Source of the DNA: Candidatus Galligastranaerophilus intestinigallinarum
Lineage (GTDB): Bacteria > Cyanobacteriota > Vampirovibrionia > Gastranaerophilales > Gastranaerophilaceae
DNA length: 6,938 nucleotides
Direction of reading: 5' to 3'
Assembly: GCA_018715855.1 (NCBI GenBank)
Contig: DVKW01000111.1
Location: 1 to 6,938, forward strand
Shown here: positions 1-5,743 of the stretch, piece by piece
Layout: every line of letters starts with the position of its first letter
Position numbering within the stretch: the stretch's first letter is position 1
Notes under the pieces: generated by a model
The model's input: only the letters and a program-made list of their open reading frames with translations
What the model was told of the DNA's origin: nothing
Databases searched by the model: none
Translations under genes and position numbers: made by a program

Positions 1-1
1 T

Positions 2-988
2 GCAGACAAAATGAAAAAAAGAGCCTTTATGATAAACGGGCTTATAATGGGCGCTGTTTTTATTCCGCTAACCATAATTGCACCTAATGCATTTTTATTG
101 TGTTTGTTTTTAATGCTTGGCATGTGTGGAAATGCACTTTTTCACCCGCAAGTTACAAGCTTGGTTAAAACTTTTTGCTACAATAACCCAAACGTTTCAA
201 AATTTATGGGGCTTTTTATGGGGCTTGGAACAATCGGTTATTCAATCGGGCCTGTAATTTCATCAAATTTAGTAGATAAATTTGGCCAAAACGGCTTATC
301 TTATATTACATTTATTGGAATTTTAACAGCAATTATTTTATATTTTGAAGTGCCGAAAATTCCAATTGAAGCGGTTTCAAAATCTAAAGAAGGCTTTGTT
401 TCCGTTATGAAAGAAATTTTGAAAAACAAAGTTTGTATGAAACTTGTTTGGATAGCAATTGTAAAATCAGGCGTCAGCATAAGTTTTGGCACATATATTC
501 CTTTTATTTTAAAAGATTTCGGCTTTTCATTAAATAAGGTGGGCTTAGTAGTTACTTTGTTTTTTGCACTGAGCGGGCTTTCCATGATTGTAAGCAACAA
601 ATTGGAAGAAAAAATTGGTGCAGTTAATATTATAAGGCTTTCATTTTTTACAATTTTGCCGCTTGTAATTTTATTCCATTATTTAATGAAAATAAGCCCG
701 ATATTAGGCGTTTTAACCTTCATAATTTCAGGGTTTTTTATTTTCCTGTCTGTTTCTGTCACAATTGTTGCCGCTCAAAAAATTATGTCTAACCATACAG
801 GTGTAATTTCAGGCGTTATGCAAGGTTTTTCTTGGGGCATAGGCGCACTTTCACTTGCACCTTTGGGGTTTATCGGTGAAAAATTCGGAATAATTTGGAT
901 ATTAATTATAATGGCAACATTAGCCCTTTTAACAGGAATCTTTGGGCTTGATAAGGCAACAAAAGCGGCCTTAACCGATAAATGTTAA
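2..988 (+). CDS. MFS transporter, fosmidomycin-resistance (Fsr)-like, 5'-truncated by window edge
   Basis: This is a multi-pass inner-membrane permease of the major facilitator superfamily, probably a proton-coupled drug or metabolite exporter. About ten hydrophobic helices are visible, matching TM3-TM12 of a 12-TM protein. The codons before the first in-window ATG (position 11) read Ala-Asp-Lys and run into MKKR. This looks like the end of the MFS cytoplasmic motif A (the loop between TM2 and TM3), so the true start lies left of the window and the ATG at 11 is internal. Counting from that Met, NALFHPQ at residues 41-47 resembles the G-x-A-x-FHPE signature of Fsr-type permeases. GTIGYSIGP (73-81) is a motif-C-like TM5 segment typical of antiporters. 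A charged loop near residues 113-140 separates the two halves. It ends with TAA, and no convincing intrinsic terminator follows. Family assignment is good; the substrate is unknown, and Fsr-like does not prove fosmidomycin export. Confidence 0.85.
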   Translation, partial: ADKMKKRAFMINGLIMGAVFIPLTIIAPNAFLLCLFLMLGMCGNALFHPQVTSLVKTFCYNNPNVSKFMGLFMGLGTIGYSIGPVISSNLVDKFGQNGLSYITFIGILTAIILYFEVPKIPIEAVSKSKEGFVSVMKEILKNKVCMKLVWIAIVKSGVSISFGTYIPFILKDFGFSLNKVGLVVTLFFALSGLSMIVSNKLEEKIGAVNIIRLSFFTILPLVILFHYLMKISPILGVLTFIISGFFIFLSVSVTIVAAQKIMSNHTGVISGVMQGFSWGIGALSLAPLGFIGEKFGIIWILIIMATLALLTGIFGLDKATKAALTDKC

Positions 989-1021
989 GAATTATTAACC
1001 CCGATTAAATAAAAGTGTAAA

Positions 1022-1050
1022 TTTCCAAATAAAAAAATACTTTATATAAG
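1022..1050 (+). promoter_or_regulatory. Putative sigma-70-type promoter for the 102-aa gene
   Basis: A TTTCCA -35-like hexamer (1022-1027) and a TATAAG -10-like hexamer (1045-1050) are separated by 17 bp. Transcription would begin near 1057, giving a leader of about 34 nt. The -10 lies between inverted arms TACTT and AAGTA, which could be chance in such AT-rich DNA. The prediction rests on hexamer match and spacing only. Confidence 0.4.
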
Positions 1051-1078
1051 TACAAAGGATAAGGGAAATTTAATTTAC

Positions 1079-1084
1079 GGGGAG
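1079..1084 (+). promoter_or_regulatory. Shine-Dalgarno of the 102-aa gene
   Basis: GGGGAG lies 6 nt before the ATG at 1091. It stands out in an otherwise A/T-only leader and is the main support for this short ORF being translated from that ATG. Confidence 0.75.
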
Positions 1085-1090
1085 CACACT

Positions 1091-1399
1091 ATGACAATAG
1101 GAGCAAAAGACAGAATTGACATTTTACTTGTCAAAAAATATGCAACAATGAAAGTTGATAATCCAACTGTTCAGGTTTCTATGATTAGCCCTGATAAAAT
1201 GTATGAAGCAATGAATGATTATGCACAAGTTCATTTAGCAATGATTAATATGCAGCAAAATTTAAAAGAACTTTGCACAAAAGCAATTGCACAAAATATT
1301 CAATACAGAAAATCCCGCAATCTTAAGAAAAAAGTTCCGGGGGCACCAATTGCCCAAAAACCGAAACTTGGCGATGAAACGTTGCAAGGGGCAGGTTAA
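1091..1399 (+). CDS. Small hypothetical protein (102 aa), function unknown
   Basis: I do not recognise a family. The product is a soluble-looking 102-residue protein with no signal peptide or membrane segment. Residues about 30-75 are rich in Met, Gln, Ala and Asn and look mainly helical (from SPDKMYEAM through a Met/Gln-rich stretch to KELCTKAIAQ). Residues about 72-85 are strongly basic (YRKSRNLKKK), followed by a flexible Pro/Gly/Ala tail (VPGAPIAQKPK). A small nucleic-acid-binding or partner-binding protein is possible, but this is inference from composition. Reality of the gene is supported by a strong Shine-Dalgarno, a promoter-like sequence upstream, in-family AT-rich codon use, and an absence of competing long ORFs. 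It lies between the MFS gene and maf, 38 nt ahead of maf, and may be co-transcribed with it. Confidence 0.65.
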   Translation: MTIGAKDRIDILLVKKYATMKVDNPTVQVSMISPDKMYEAMNDYAQVHLAMINMQQNLKELCTKAIAQNIQYRKSRNLKKKVPGAPIAQKPKLGDETLQGAG

Positions 1400-1401
1400 A
1401 A

Positions 1402-1430
1402 TTGAATTAAAACAGAGTTTAAGCTAGAAT
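1402..1430 (+). promoter_or_regulatory. Putative promoter for a leaderless maf transcript
   Basis: TTGAAT (1402-1407, 4/6 match to TTGACA) and TAGAAT (1425-1430, 5/6 match to TATAAT) are separated by exactly 17 bp. The expected initiation point, about 7 nt after the -10, coincides with the maf ATG at 1438. AT-rich DNA yields such matches by chance, but the absence of a Shine-Dalgarno before maf agrees with a leaderless message. Confidence 0.4.
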
Positions 1431-1437
1431 AAAATTT

Positions 1438-2034
1438 ATGAAAAACTTAATTTTAGCTTCAAACTCACCGAGAAGAAAAGAAATTTTAAGCCTTTTAGGA
1501 AGGAAATTTGAAATAAAAACTTCAAAATGCGATGAATTTTTCACTAAGCATTTTGATGAAGAAATAATTAAAAAGAACTCTCTTATAAAAGCATCCGCAA
1601 TCAAAAAGGAAGGGGTAAGAAATGCTCTTATAATTGGCGCGGATACAATGGTAATCCTCGATAGTGTGTGTTTGGTTAAGCCTCAAAATGTAATTGAGGC
1701 TCTTTTTATGTTAAAAAAACTATCAAATAAAACTCATTTGGTAATTACTTCCCATACGGTTATTAATTCTGATACAGATGAAACATTAACCGAATTATCA
1801 AAAAGCCATGTAACTTTTAGAAAATTAAATTTATTTGAAATAATAAACTACATTTTAACAAAAAACCCGCTTGATAAAGCAGGAAGCTACGGTATTCAAG
1901 ATTTTATTTCAATCAATGAAATAAATAACCCCCCAAAATCTTCTTTTATAAAAAGTTTAGATGGCAGTTATTATAACGTTATGGGTTTAGACATAGATTT
2001 AATCCAACGAATGCTTGAAAAACTTGAAAAATAA
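1438..2034 (+). CDS. maf: Maf-family nucleoside triphosphate pyrophosphatase (dTTP/UTP, YhdE type)
   Basis: Maf hydrolyses non-canonical and some canonical NTPs to NMP and PPi in the cytoplasm, cleaning the nucleotide pool; some members are linked to septum inhibition. The 198-aa length fits the family. Visible motifs: LASNSPRR (residues 6-13), the phosphate-binding SxRR; IIGADT (65-70) with the catalytic Asp; KPxxxxEAxxML (81-92); DKAGSYGIQ (146-154); and GSYYNVMGL (176-184). The YGIQ sequence marks the YhdE-like dTTP/UTP-preferring subgroup rather than the YceF m7GTP type. This is family knowledge and was not tested. About ten extra residues sit between YGIQ and GSYYNV compared with the usual protein, and the common Pro after VxGL is Asp. 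The ATG is fixed by homology, since the family starts almost directly with the LASxSPRR strand. There is no Shine-Dalgarno in front of it. Confidence 0.93.
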   Translation: MKNLILASNSPRRKEILSLLGRKFEIKTSKCDEFFTKHFDEEIIKKNSLIKASAIKKEGVRNALIIGADTMVILDSVCLVKPQNVIEALFMLKKLSNKTHLVITSHTVINSDTDETLTELSKSHVTFRKLNLFEIINYILTKNPLDKAGSYGIQDFISINEINNPPKSSFIKSLDGSYYNVMGLDIDLIQRMLEKLEK

Positions 2035-2063
2035 TTGCTATTTTTTATTTATGTAGTTAAATT
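2035..2063 (+). promoter_or_regulatory. Weak candidate promoter for corA
   Basis: TTGCTA (2035-2040) and TAAATT (2058-2063), each a 4/6 match to consensus, are 17 bp apart. TTGCTA is also the left arm of an inverted repeat whose right arm, TAGCAA, lies at 2069-2074. corA could equally be transcribed from upstream through maf. Confidence 0.22.
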
Positions 2064-2087
2064 AAAATTAGCAAGAAATAAGTTAAG

Positions 2088-2094
2088 AAGGGAG
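2088..2094 (+). promoter_or_regulatory. Shine-Dalgarno fixing the GTG start of corA
   Basis: AAGGGAG lies 7 nt before the GTG at 2102. No ATG start sits nearby at the N-terminus, so this site supports the GTG initiation codon. Confidence 0.75.
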
Positions 2095-2101
2095 CTTTAG
2101 C

Positions 2102-3055
2102 GTGATTGAGATTTTAAAAACCCAAGACGATAAATCCCTTAAAAAATTAACTTTAAATGAAGCAGAATCCGGTTCTTGGTTTAATCTTGTAAACCCCACA
2201 TTTGAAGAAATTCAAAAAGTTTCTATTATTTTAGATTTAGAAGAAAACTTTTTAAGAAATTCTCTTGACGCAGACGAATTATCAAGAACGGAATATGAAG
2301 ATGGGAATTTATTAATCATTACAAACATTCCTTTTTTGGATGAAGAAAAAAACTTTGATACCTTGCCTTTGGGTATAATTTTAACCCATGAAGGCGTTAT
2401 TACCGTTTGTTCAAAAGAAAATAAAATTATAAATTCTTTTAACGATGATACTTCAAAATTCTTTGATACTCGTGATAAAACAAACTTTATGCTTGCAATT
2501 TTGTTTAGAACGGCAAAATATTATTTAAGATATTTAAAAATTATAAACAAACAAACAGAAGAAATTGAAGATTCACTAAGAAAAACAACCAACAATAAAG
2601 CATTATTTAAACTTATTGAAGCTCAAAAATCGCTTGTATATTTTACAACTGCCTTAAAAGATAATAGAGTTGTTTTGGAAAAAATCTTAAAATCCGTTAA
2701 CACACAAAACCTTCAAGGGCTTTTAAAATTTGATGAAGATGACATTGATATGCTTGAAGATGTTATTATTGAAACAAAACAGGCAGAAGAAATGGTTGAT
2801 ATGCACAGAACCATTTTAGAAAGTATGATGGATGGTTTTGCATCTATTATTAACAACAACGTAAACCAAGTTATGAAATTTTTGGCTGCAATCACAATTA
2901 TTTTATCCATTCCAACAATGCTTGGCAGCTTTTGGGGAATGAATGTTCCTTTGCCTTTTGCACACAGCGATAACGGCTTTATTTACGTTATTTTAATTTC
3001 CACAATGTGTGCCGTGGGTGCTGCGTTTTTCTTTGGAAAAAAGGGGCTTTTGTAG
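2102..3055 (+). CDS. corA: CorA-family divalent cation (Mg2+/Co2+) channel
   Basis: The product is a homopentameric inner-membrane channel for Mg2+ and related divalent cations. It is 317 aa, the usual CorA length. It has an N-terminal soluble alpha/beta domain (residues about 1-125), a long charged helical stalk (about 130-257), two C-terminal transmembrane helices (about 258-277 and 292-311), and the diagnostic GMN selectivity-filter motif at 279-281 (FWGMNVP). The short tail ends GKKGLL; positively charged residues after TM2 are typical. The acidic stretch DEDDID (211-216) in the stalk may contribute to cation sensing, which is inference. Translation begins at GTG with a good Shine-Dalgarno, 67 nt after maf. 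The 3' end overlaps the convergent metallopeptidase gene by 63 bp, with no terminator visible. A ZntB-like Zn2+ role is possible because the family does not discriminate well by sequence. Confidence 0.93.
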   Translation: MIEILKTQDDKSLKKLTLNEAESGSWFNLVNPTFEEIQKVSIILDLEENFLRNSLDADELSRTEYEDGNLLIITNIPFLDEEKNFDTLPLGIILTHEGVITVCSKENKIINSFNDDTSKFFDTRDKTNFMLAILFRTAKYYLRYLKIINKQTEEIEDSLRKTTNNKALFKLIEAQKSLVYFTTALKDNRVVLEKILKSVNTQNLQGLLKFDEDDIDMLEDVIIETKQAEEMVDMHRTILESMMDGFASIINNNVNQVMKFLAAITIILSIPTMLGSFWGMNVPLPFAHSDNGFIYVILISTMCAVGAAFFFGKKGLL

Positions 3056-4057
3056 TTTTTCTTTCATTTTATCCATAATTAAATTTTTAATTTTTAAACC
3101 TGCAAATGCTGCCCCTGCAACAAAACAAGCATTTGTAAAATAGCCCATAAAGGCATTAAAATATGATGTTTTGAATTTTTTATAATCAATTTTATCTAAA
3201 TAAGGCTTAGCAGCCTTTAGGCCGCGAATTGAAGCCAATCCTTCTTCTAAAAGAAGGGGTGTTGTTGCTAAAAATGCAAGTTTGCCTGCATTATTTTGTA
3301 AAAATTCAATCGGTTTATTTTTCTTTTCTTTATCTTTTTGGCTTGGCAATAAAATTGCCGAAACCCCTAAAAGAATTGCCAAATCATAATTAATTCTTGA
3401 TAAATTAGACAAAAATTTGCCGCCTTTTTTCAAATTATAATTTATGCCGTGGCCAAGCTCATGGAAAAAAGGAGTATTAATTTTTGAATCAGGAACCAAA
3501 ATTGAATTTGTTGAAGTTGAAAAAAGAGCATTATCGGCAAATTTTAATGCAATATAATCATTTATATTATGCAATGTGTTTTCTATATCATCAGAGCCGA
3601 ACAGTTTGTCTGCAAGGTGCTGCAACCTTTTATTATTAGGGTTTTTTCTTAATAAATTTTCAATTTTATCGCATAATTTACTGTAAAAAGTTTCATTTTC
3701 AGGGTATATCGACCTTATAATTTCTTCTTCTTTCGGGAATTCATCAATATTTGAAACAATGTTTTTAATATCTTGCATTTTTTCTGCATCATTTTTGCCT
3801 TTTGCAAGAGGAACAAAAAAGAGTTTTGCGCCCTTTTCTTTTACCTTTGAATTTAAAAATGCCAAATTGTAAGCTTTTTTTGCTCTATCCGGGTTGTTTA
3901 ATTTTTCTATATCGGCATTAGAAAAAAAGAAATCCGAAAAATGATAAGCGGAAGAATAAATCCCATAGCCTGCTAAAAGCCCTGTTGATGCTGATACAAT
4001 AGGTGGCAAAAATTTATTTATATAATAATTATTATCTTTATTATTTAATGAAATCAA
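2993..4057 (-). CDS. Membrane-associated zinc metallopeptidase-like protein (HELGH motif)
   Basis: I recognise the catalytic motif but not a named family. The 354-aa product carries HELGH at residues 199-203, in the setting FFHELGHGINYN. HExxH supplies two zinc-binding His and the catalytic Glu. About 70 residues later, EEGLASIRGL (271-280) resembles the E-x-x-A-[DS] segment that gives the third ligand in gluzincins such as M48, with Glu272 the likely ligand (inference). Hydrophobic segments lie near residues 17-35, 224-238, 257-271 and 304-322, so it is probably an integral membrane protein. The region from about 48 to 165 is a charged, helical soluble domain. Initiation appears to be TTG, with AAAGAGAGA upstream and no earlier in-frame Met. 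It is divergent from dtd (99-bp gap) and its 3' end runs 63 bp into corA. The last 15 or so residues are encoded inside the overlap and may carry little function. Substrate is unknown. Confidence 0.8.
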   Translation of the reverse strand: MISLNNKDNNYYINKFLPPIVSASTGLLAGYGIYSSAYHFSDFFFSNADIEKLNNPDRAKKAYNLAFLNSKVKEKGAKLFFVPLAKGKNDAEKMQDIKNIVSNIDEFPKEEEIIRSIYPENETFYSKLCDKIENLLRKNPNNKRLQHLADKLFGSDDIENTLHNINDYIALKFADNALFSTSTNSILVPDSKINTPFFHELGHGINYNLKKGGKFLSNLSRINYDLAILLGVSAILLPSQKDKEKKNKPIEFLQNNAGKLAFLATTPLLLEEGLASIRGLKAAKPYLDKIDYKKFKTSYFNAFMGYFTNACFVAGAAFAGLKIKNLIMDKMKEKLQKPLFSKEKRSTHGTHCGN

Positions 4058-4061
4058 AAAA

Positions 4062-4070
4062 TCTCTCTTT
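4062..4070 (-). promoter_or_regulatory. Shine-Dalgarno-like site for the metallopeptidase TTG start
   Basis: Read on the minus strand, AAAGAGAGA lies 4 nt before the TTG at 4057-4055. It is a moderate match to the anti-Shine-Dalgarno and the only purine-rich block near the N-terminus, so it supports the TTG start. Confidence 0.5.
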
Positions 4071-4106
4071 TACAAACGGATAGCATTTATAAAAAACATA
4101 AGAAAA

Positions 4107-4136
4107 TTTTCATTTGCGCCAATTATTATGTATAAT
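4107..4136 (+). promoter_or_regulatory. Putative promoter of the dtd-cca operon
   Basis: A perfect TATAAT (4131-4136) is preceded at 18 bp by TTTTCA (4107-4112, 4/6 match to TTGACA). Transcription would start near 4143, directly before the Shine-Dalgarno, giving a leader of about 14 nt. A perfect 6-bp inverted repeat, AATTAT (4121-4126) and ATAATT (4132-4137), overlaps the -10. It could be an operator, or chance in AT-rich DNA. Confidence 0.55.
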
Positions 4137-4143
4137 TTAAAAA

Positions 4144-4150
4144 AAGGAGA
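4144..4150 (+). promoter_or_regulatory. Shine-Dalgarno fixing the TTG start of dtd
   Basis: AAGGAGA lies 6 nt before TTG at 4157. It is the best ribosome binding site in the window and makes up for the weak initiation codon. The family's N-terminal sequence (MKxVIQR) begins exactly at this codon. Confidence 0.85.
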
Positions 4151-4156
4151 ATTATT

Positions 4157-4594
4157 TTGAAACTTGTTATACAAAGAACAAAAGAAGCAACAGTTCAGAT
4201 AAATGGCGATATTTGCTCTAAAACAGGCAAAGGAATGCTAATTTTATTTGGCGTTGAAAAAAATGATACTGAAGATAAGATTGATTATTTAGTTAATAAA
4301 GTTTTAAATTTAAGGTTTTTTGAAGATGAAAACGAAAAAATGAACCTTTCAATTAAAGATATAGATGGGGAAATTATGGTGGTATCCCAATTTACGTTGG
4401 CTGCAAATTGTTCAAAAGGGCAAAGGCCAAGCTTTGATAATGCAATGAAGCCTGATATTGCAAATGAATATTATGAAAAATTTGTTTCAAAATTAAGAGA
4501 ATCTGACCTTGTTGTAAAAACGGGGGTTTTTGGCGCAGATATGAAAGTGGCACTCATAAATGACGGGCCCGTTACTTTCATTTTGGAAAAATAA
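4157..4594 (+). CDS. dtd: D-aminoacyl-tRNA deacylase (DTD)
   Basis: DTD hydrolyses the ester of D-amino acids, and of glycine mischarged on tRNAAla, from tRNA in the cytoplasm, acting as a chirality proofreader after aminoacylation. The 145-aa length and complete motif set are canonical. The N-terminus reads MKLVIQR, SQFTL is at residues 77-81, the GxRPSF motif at 88-93, and the Gly-cisPro motif sits in NDGPVT at 135-140. The last is the element that rejects L-amino acids. Translation starts at TTG, preceded by a strong Shine-Dalgarno. The stop TAA is followed one base later by the ATG of cca, so the two genes are very likely co-transcribed and translationally coupled. That joins tRNA proofreading with tRNA 3'-end maturation. 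Nothing appears truncated or divergent. The identification is firm from motifs alone. Confidence 0.97.
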   Translation: MKLVIQRTKEATVQINGDICSKTGKGMLILFGVEKNDTEDKIDYLVNKVLNLRFFEDENEKMNLSIKDIDGEIMVVSQFTLAANCSKGQRPSFDNAMKPDIANEYYEKFVSKLRESDLVVKTGVFGADMKVALINDGPVTFILEK

Positions 4595-4595
4595 A

Positions 4596-5711
4596 ATGAA
4601 TTTTTTAAATAAGCTTAATGAAAAAGAAAAAAGAATAATAGATATCGTTTTAAATTCCAATAATGAATTTAAAAATAAAATTTATTTGGTTGGCGGTGTT
4701 GTTCGTGATTTATTAATGGGAAAAAAAATCAAAGATATTGATTTTTTAATTGAAGGAAGCGCAATTGATTTTGCAAAAAATTCTAATTTAAAAATTAAAT
4801 CAATCCATGAACCGTTTAATACGGTTAAAGTTGAAATTTTAGGCGAAGAAATTGATATAGCATCAACAAGAATTGAAACTTATGATTATATGGGCTCTCT
4901 TCCAAATGTCATAGAAACGGGCGTTAAAATTGAAGATGACCTTAAAAGGCGCGATTTTACAATAAATTCTATAGGATACAATCTGCATTCAAATAAAATT
5001 ATAGACCCTTATTTTGGGCAAGAAGATATTAAAAAAGGTGTTTTAAAAATTCTTCACGAAAAATCTTTTTTAGATGACCCCACAAGAATTTTAAGAGGGT
5101 TAGATTTTAAATACAGGTTTAATTTTGAATTTGATGAAAACACAACATCTTTAATTAAAAATTGCCTTAAAACTTTTAATAATGAACATTTGAGCATAGA
5201 TAGAATTTATTTAACCTTAAATAAAATTTTTTCATATTCTTATTCAAATAAAATTTTAGCTGATATTTTAAATTATGAAATTTATAAAATTTGGCAAAAT
5301 AAAACAGATTTAAAAACATCTGATATTGTAGAATTAGACCAAGCAAAAGAAATATTCAACGTTTTTGAACAAAATAAGCTTTATATTTTGGCTCTGGAAT
5401 CAATTTTTTACATAAAAGCACCCTTTAAAAATGATTTTGAAATATATGAATTTTTCAAAAACTTTAATAATGTTCAATTAGCGCTTTATTATTTTAAAAC
5501 CAAAGATGAAAGCGCGCTTAAATATTTAAAAATTAAAAATATAAAACCCGAAATTAACGGGCATGATTTAAAAAAACTTGGATTTAGCCAAGGCAGGTTT
5601 ATTGGAATTATTTTAAAAGATATTTTAAAAGAAAAAATTTTAAACCCAAACGCATTTATATCAAAACAAGATGAAATTGATTTTGTATTAAAAAATTATT
5701 CACCTGATTAA
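4596..5711 (+). CDS. cca: CCA tRNA nucleotidyltransferase / poly(A) polymerase family (class II)
   Basis: This template-independent polymerase builds or repairs the 3' CCA of tRNAs. The 371-aa product has LVGGVVRD (residues 31-38) followed by DID (47-49), the catalytic motif A with both metal-binding Asp. RRDFTIN, about 85 residues further on, is the nucleotide-selection motif B. DDPTRILRG is the motif-D region; it has Asp where classical class II enzymes have Glu in EDxxR, and RGLDF where RAxRF is usual. LSIDRIYLTLNKIF matches the neck element. A C-terminal GHDLKKLGFSQGRFIG block resembles the usual G-x-DL-x-x-LG-x-x-PG-x-x-x-G motif but lacks its Pro. No HD domain is visible. The start at 4596 is preferred because it follows the dtd stop by one base, whereas an in-frame ATG at 4560 lies inside dtd without a Shine-Dalgarno. 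Full CCA-adding, CC-adding, A-adding or poly(A) activity cannot be separated from sequence alone. Confidence 0.92.
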   Translation: MNFLNKLNEKEKRIIDIVLNSNNEFKNKIYLVGGVVRDLLMGKKIKDIDFLIEGSAIDFAKNSNLKIKSIHEPFNTVKVEILGEEIDIASTRIETYDYMGSLPNVIETGVKIEDDLKRRDFTINSIGYNLHSNKIIDPYFGQEDIKKGVLKILHEKSFLDDPTRILRGLDFKYRFNFEFDENTTSLIKNCLKTFNNEHLSIDRIYLTLNKIFSYSYSNKILADILNYEIYKIWQNKTDLKTSDIVELDQAKEIFNVFEQNKLYILALESIFYIKAPFKNDFEIYEFFKNFNNVQLALYYFKTKDESALKYLKIKNIKPEINGHDLKKLGFSQGRFIGIILKDILKEKILNPNAFISKQDEIDFVLKNYSPD

Positions 5712-5739
5712 AAAGGCCCTGCAATTTGCAGAGCCTTTT
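5711..5739. terminator. Bidirectional intrinsic terminator between cca and the EF-hand gene
   Basis: A hairpin has lower stem AAAAGGC (5711-5717) pairing with GCCTTTT (5733-5739), a single C-A mismatch (5718/5732), and upper stem CTGC/GCAG (5719-5722/5728-5731) closing a 5-nt loop. On the plus strand the T-tract TTTTATTATTATTT follows. On the minus strand TTTTT follows. It overlaps the final base of the cca stop and lies just beyond the stop of the minus-strand gene, so it can end both transcripts. Confidence 0.88.
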
Positions 5740-5743
5740 ATTA

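Noticed and set aside
11..13. ATG at 11 as the true start of the MFS gene
   Set aside because: Upstream in-frame codons read Ala-Asp-Lys and complete an MFS motif-A-like sequence. TM1 and TM2 would be missing, so the gene begins outside the window.
301..600. Minus-strand ORF of 99 codons
   Set aside because: It lies wholly inside the MFS permease in antisense, with no Shine-Dalgarno or recognisable domain. The plus-strand reading has clear TM and MFS motifs.
982..998. GTTAA...TTAAC inverted repeat as a terminator after the MFS gene
   Set aside because: The stem is only 5 bp, all but one pair A/T, and has no T-tract after it.
1419..1604. Minus-strand ORF of 61 codons overlapping the maf start
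   Set aside because: It is antisense to the conserved Maf N-terminus and has no recognisable features.
2713..2910. Minus-strand ORF of 65 codons in corA
   Set aside because: Antisense of the CorA stalk. Its Ser-rich composition mirrors the acidic codons on the other strand.
4560..4595. Twelve-codon N-terminal extension of cca starting at 4560
   Set aside because: It overlaps the dtd coding end in another frame and has no Shine-Dalgarno. The ATG at 4596, one base after the dtd stop, gives a normal N-terminus before the catalytic motif.
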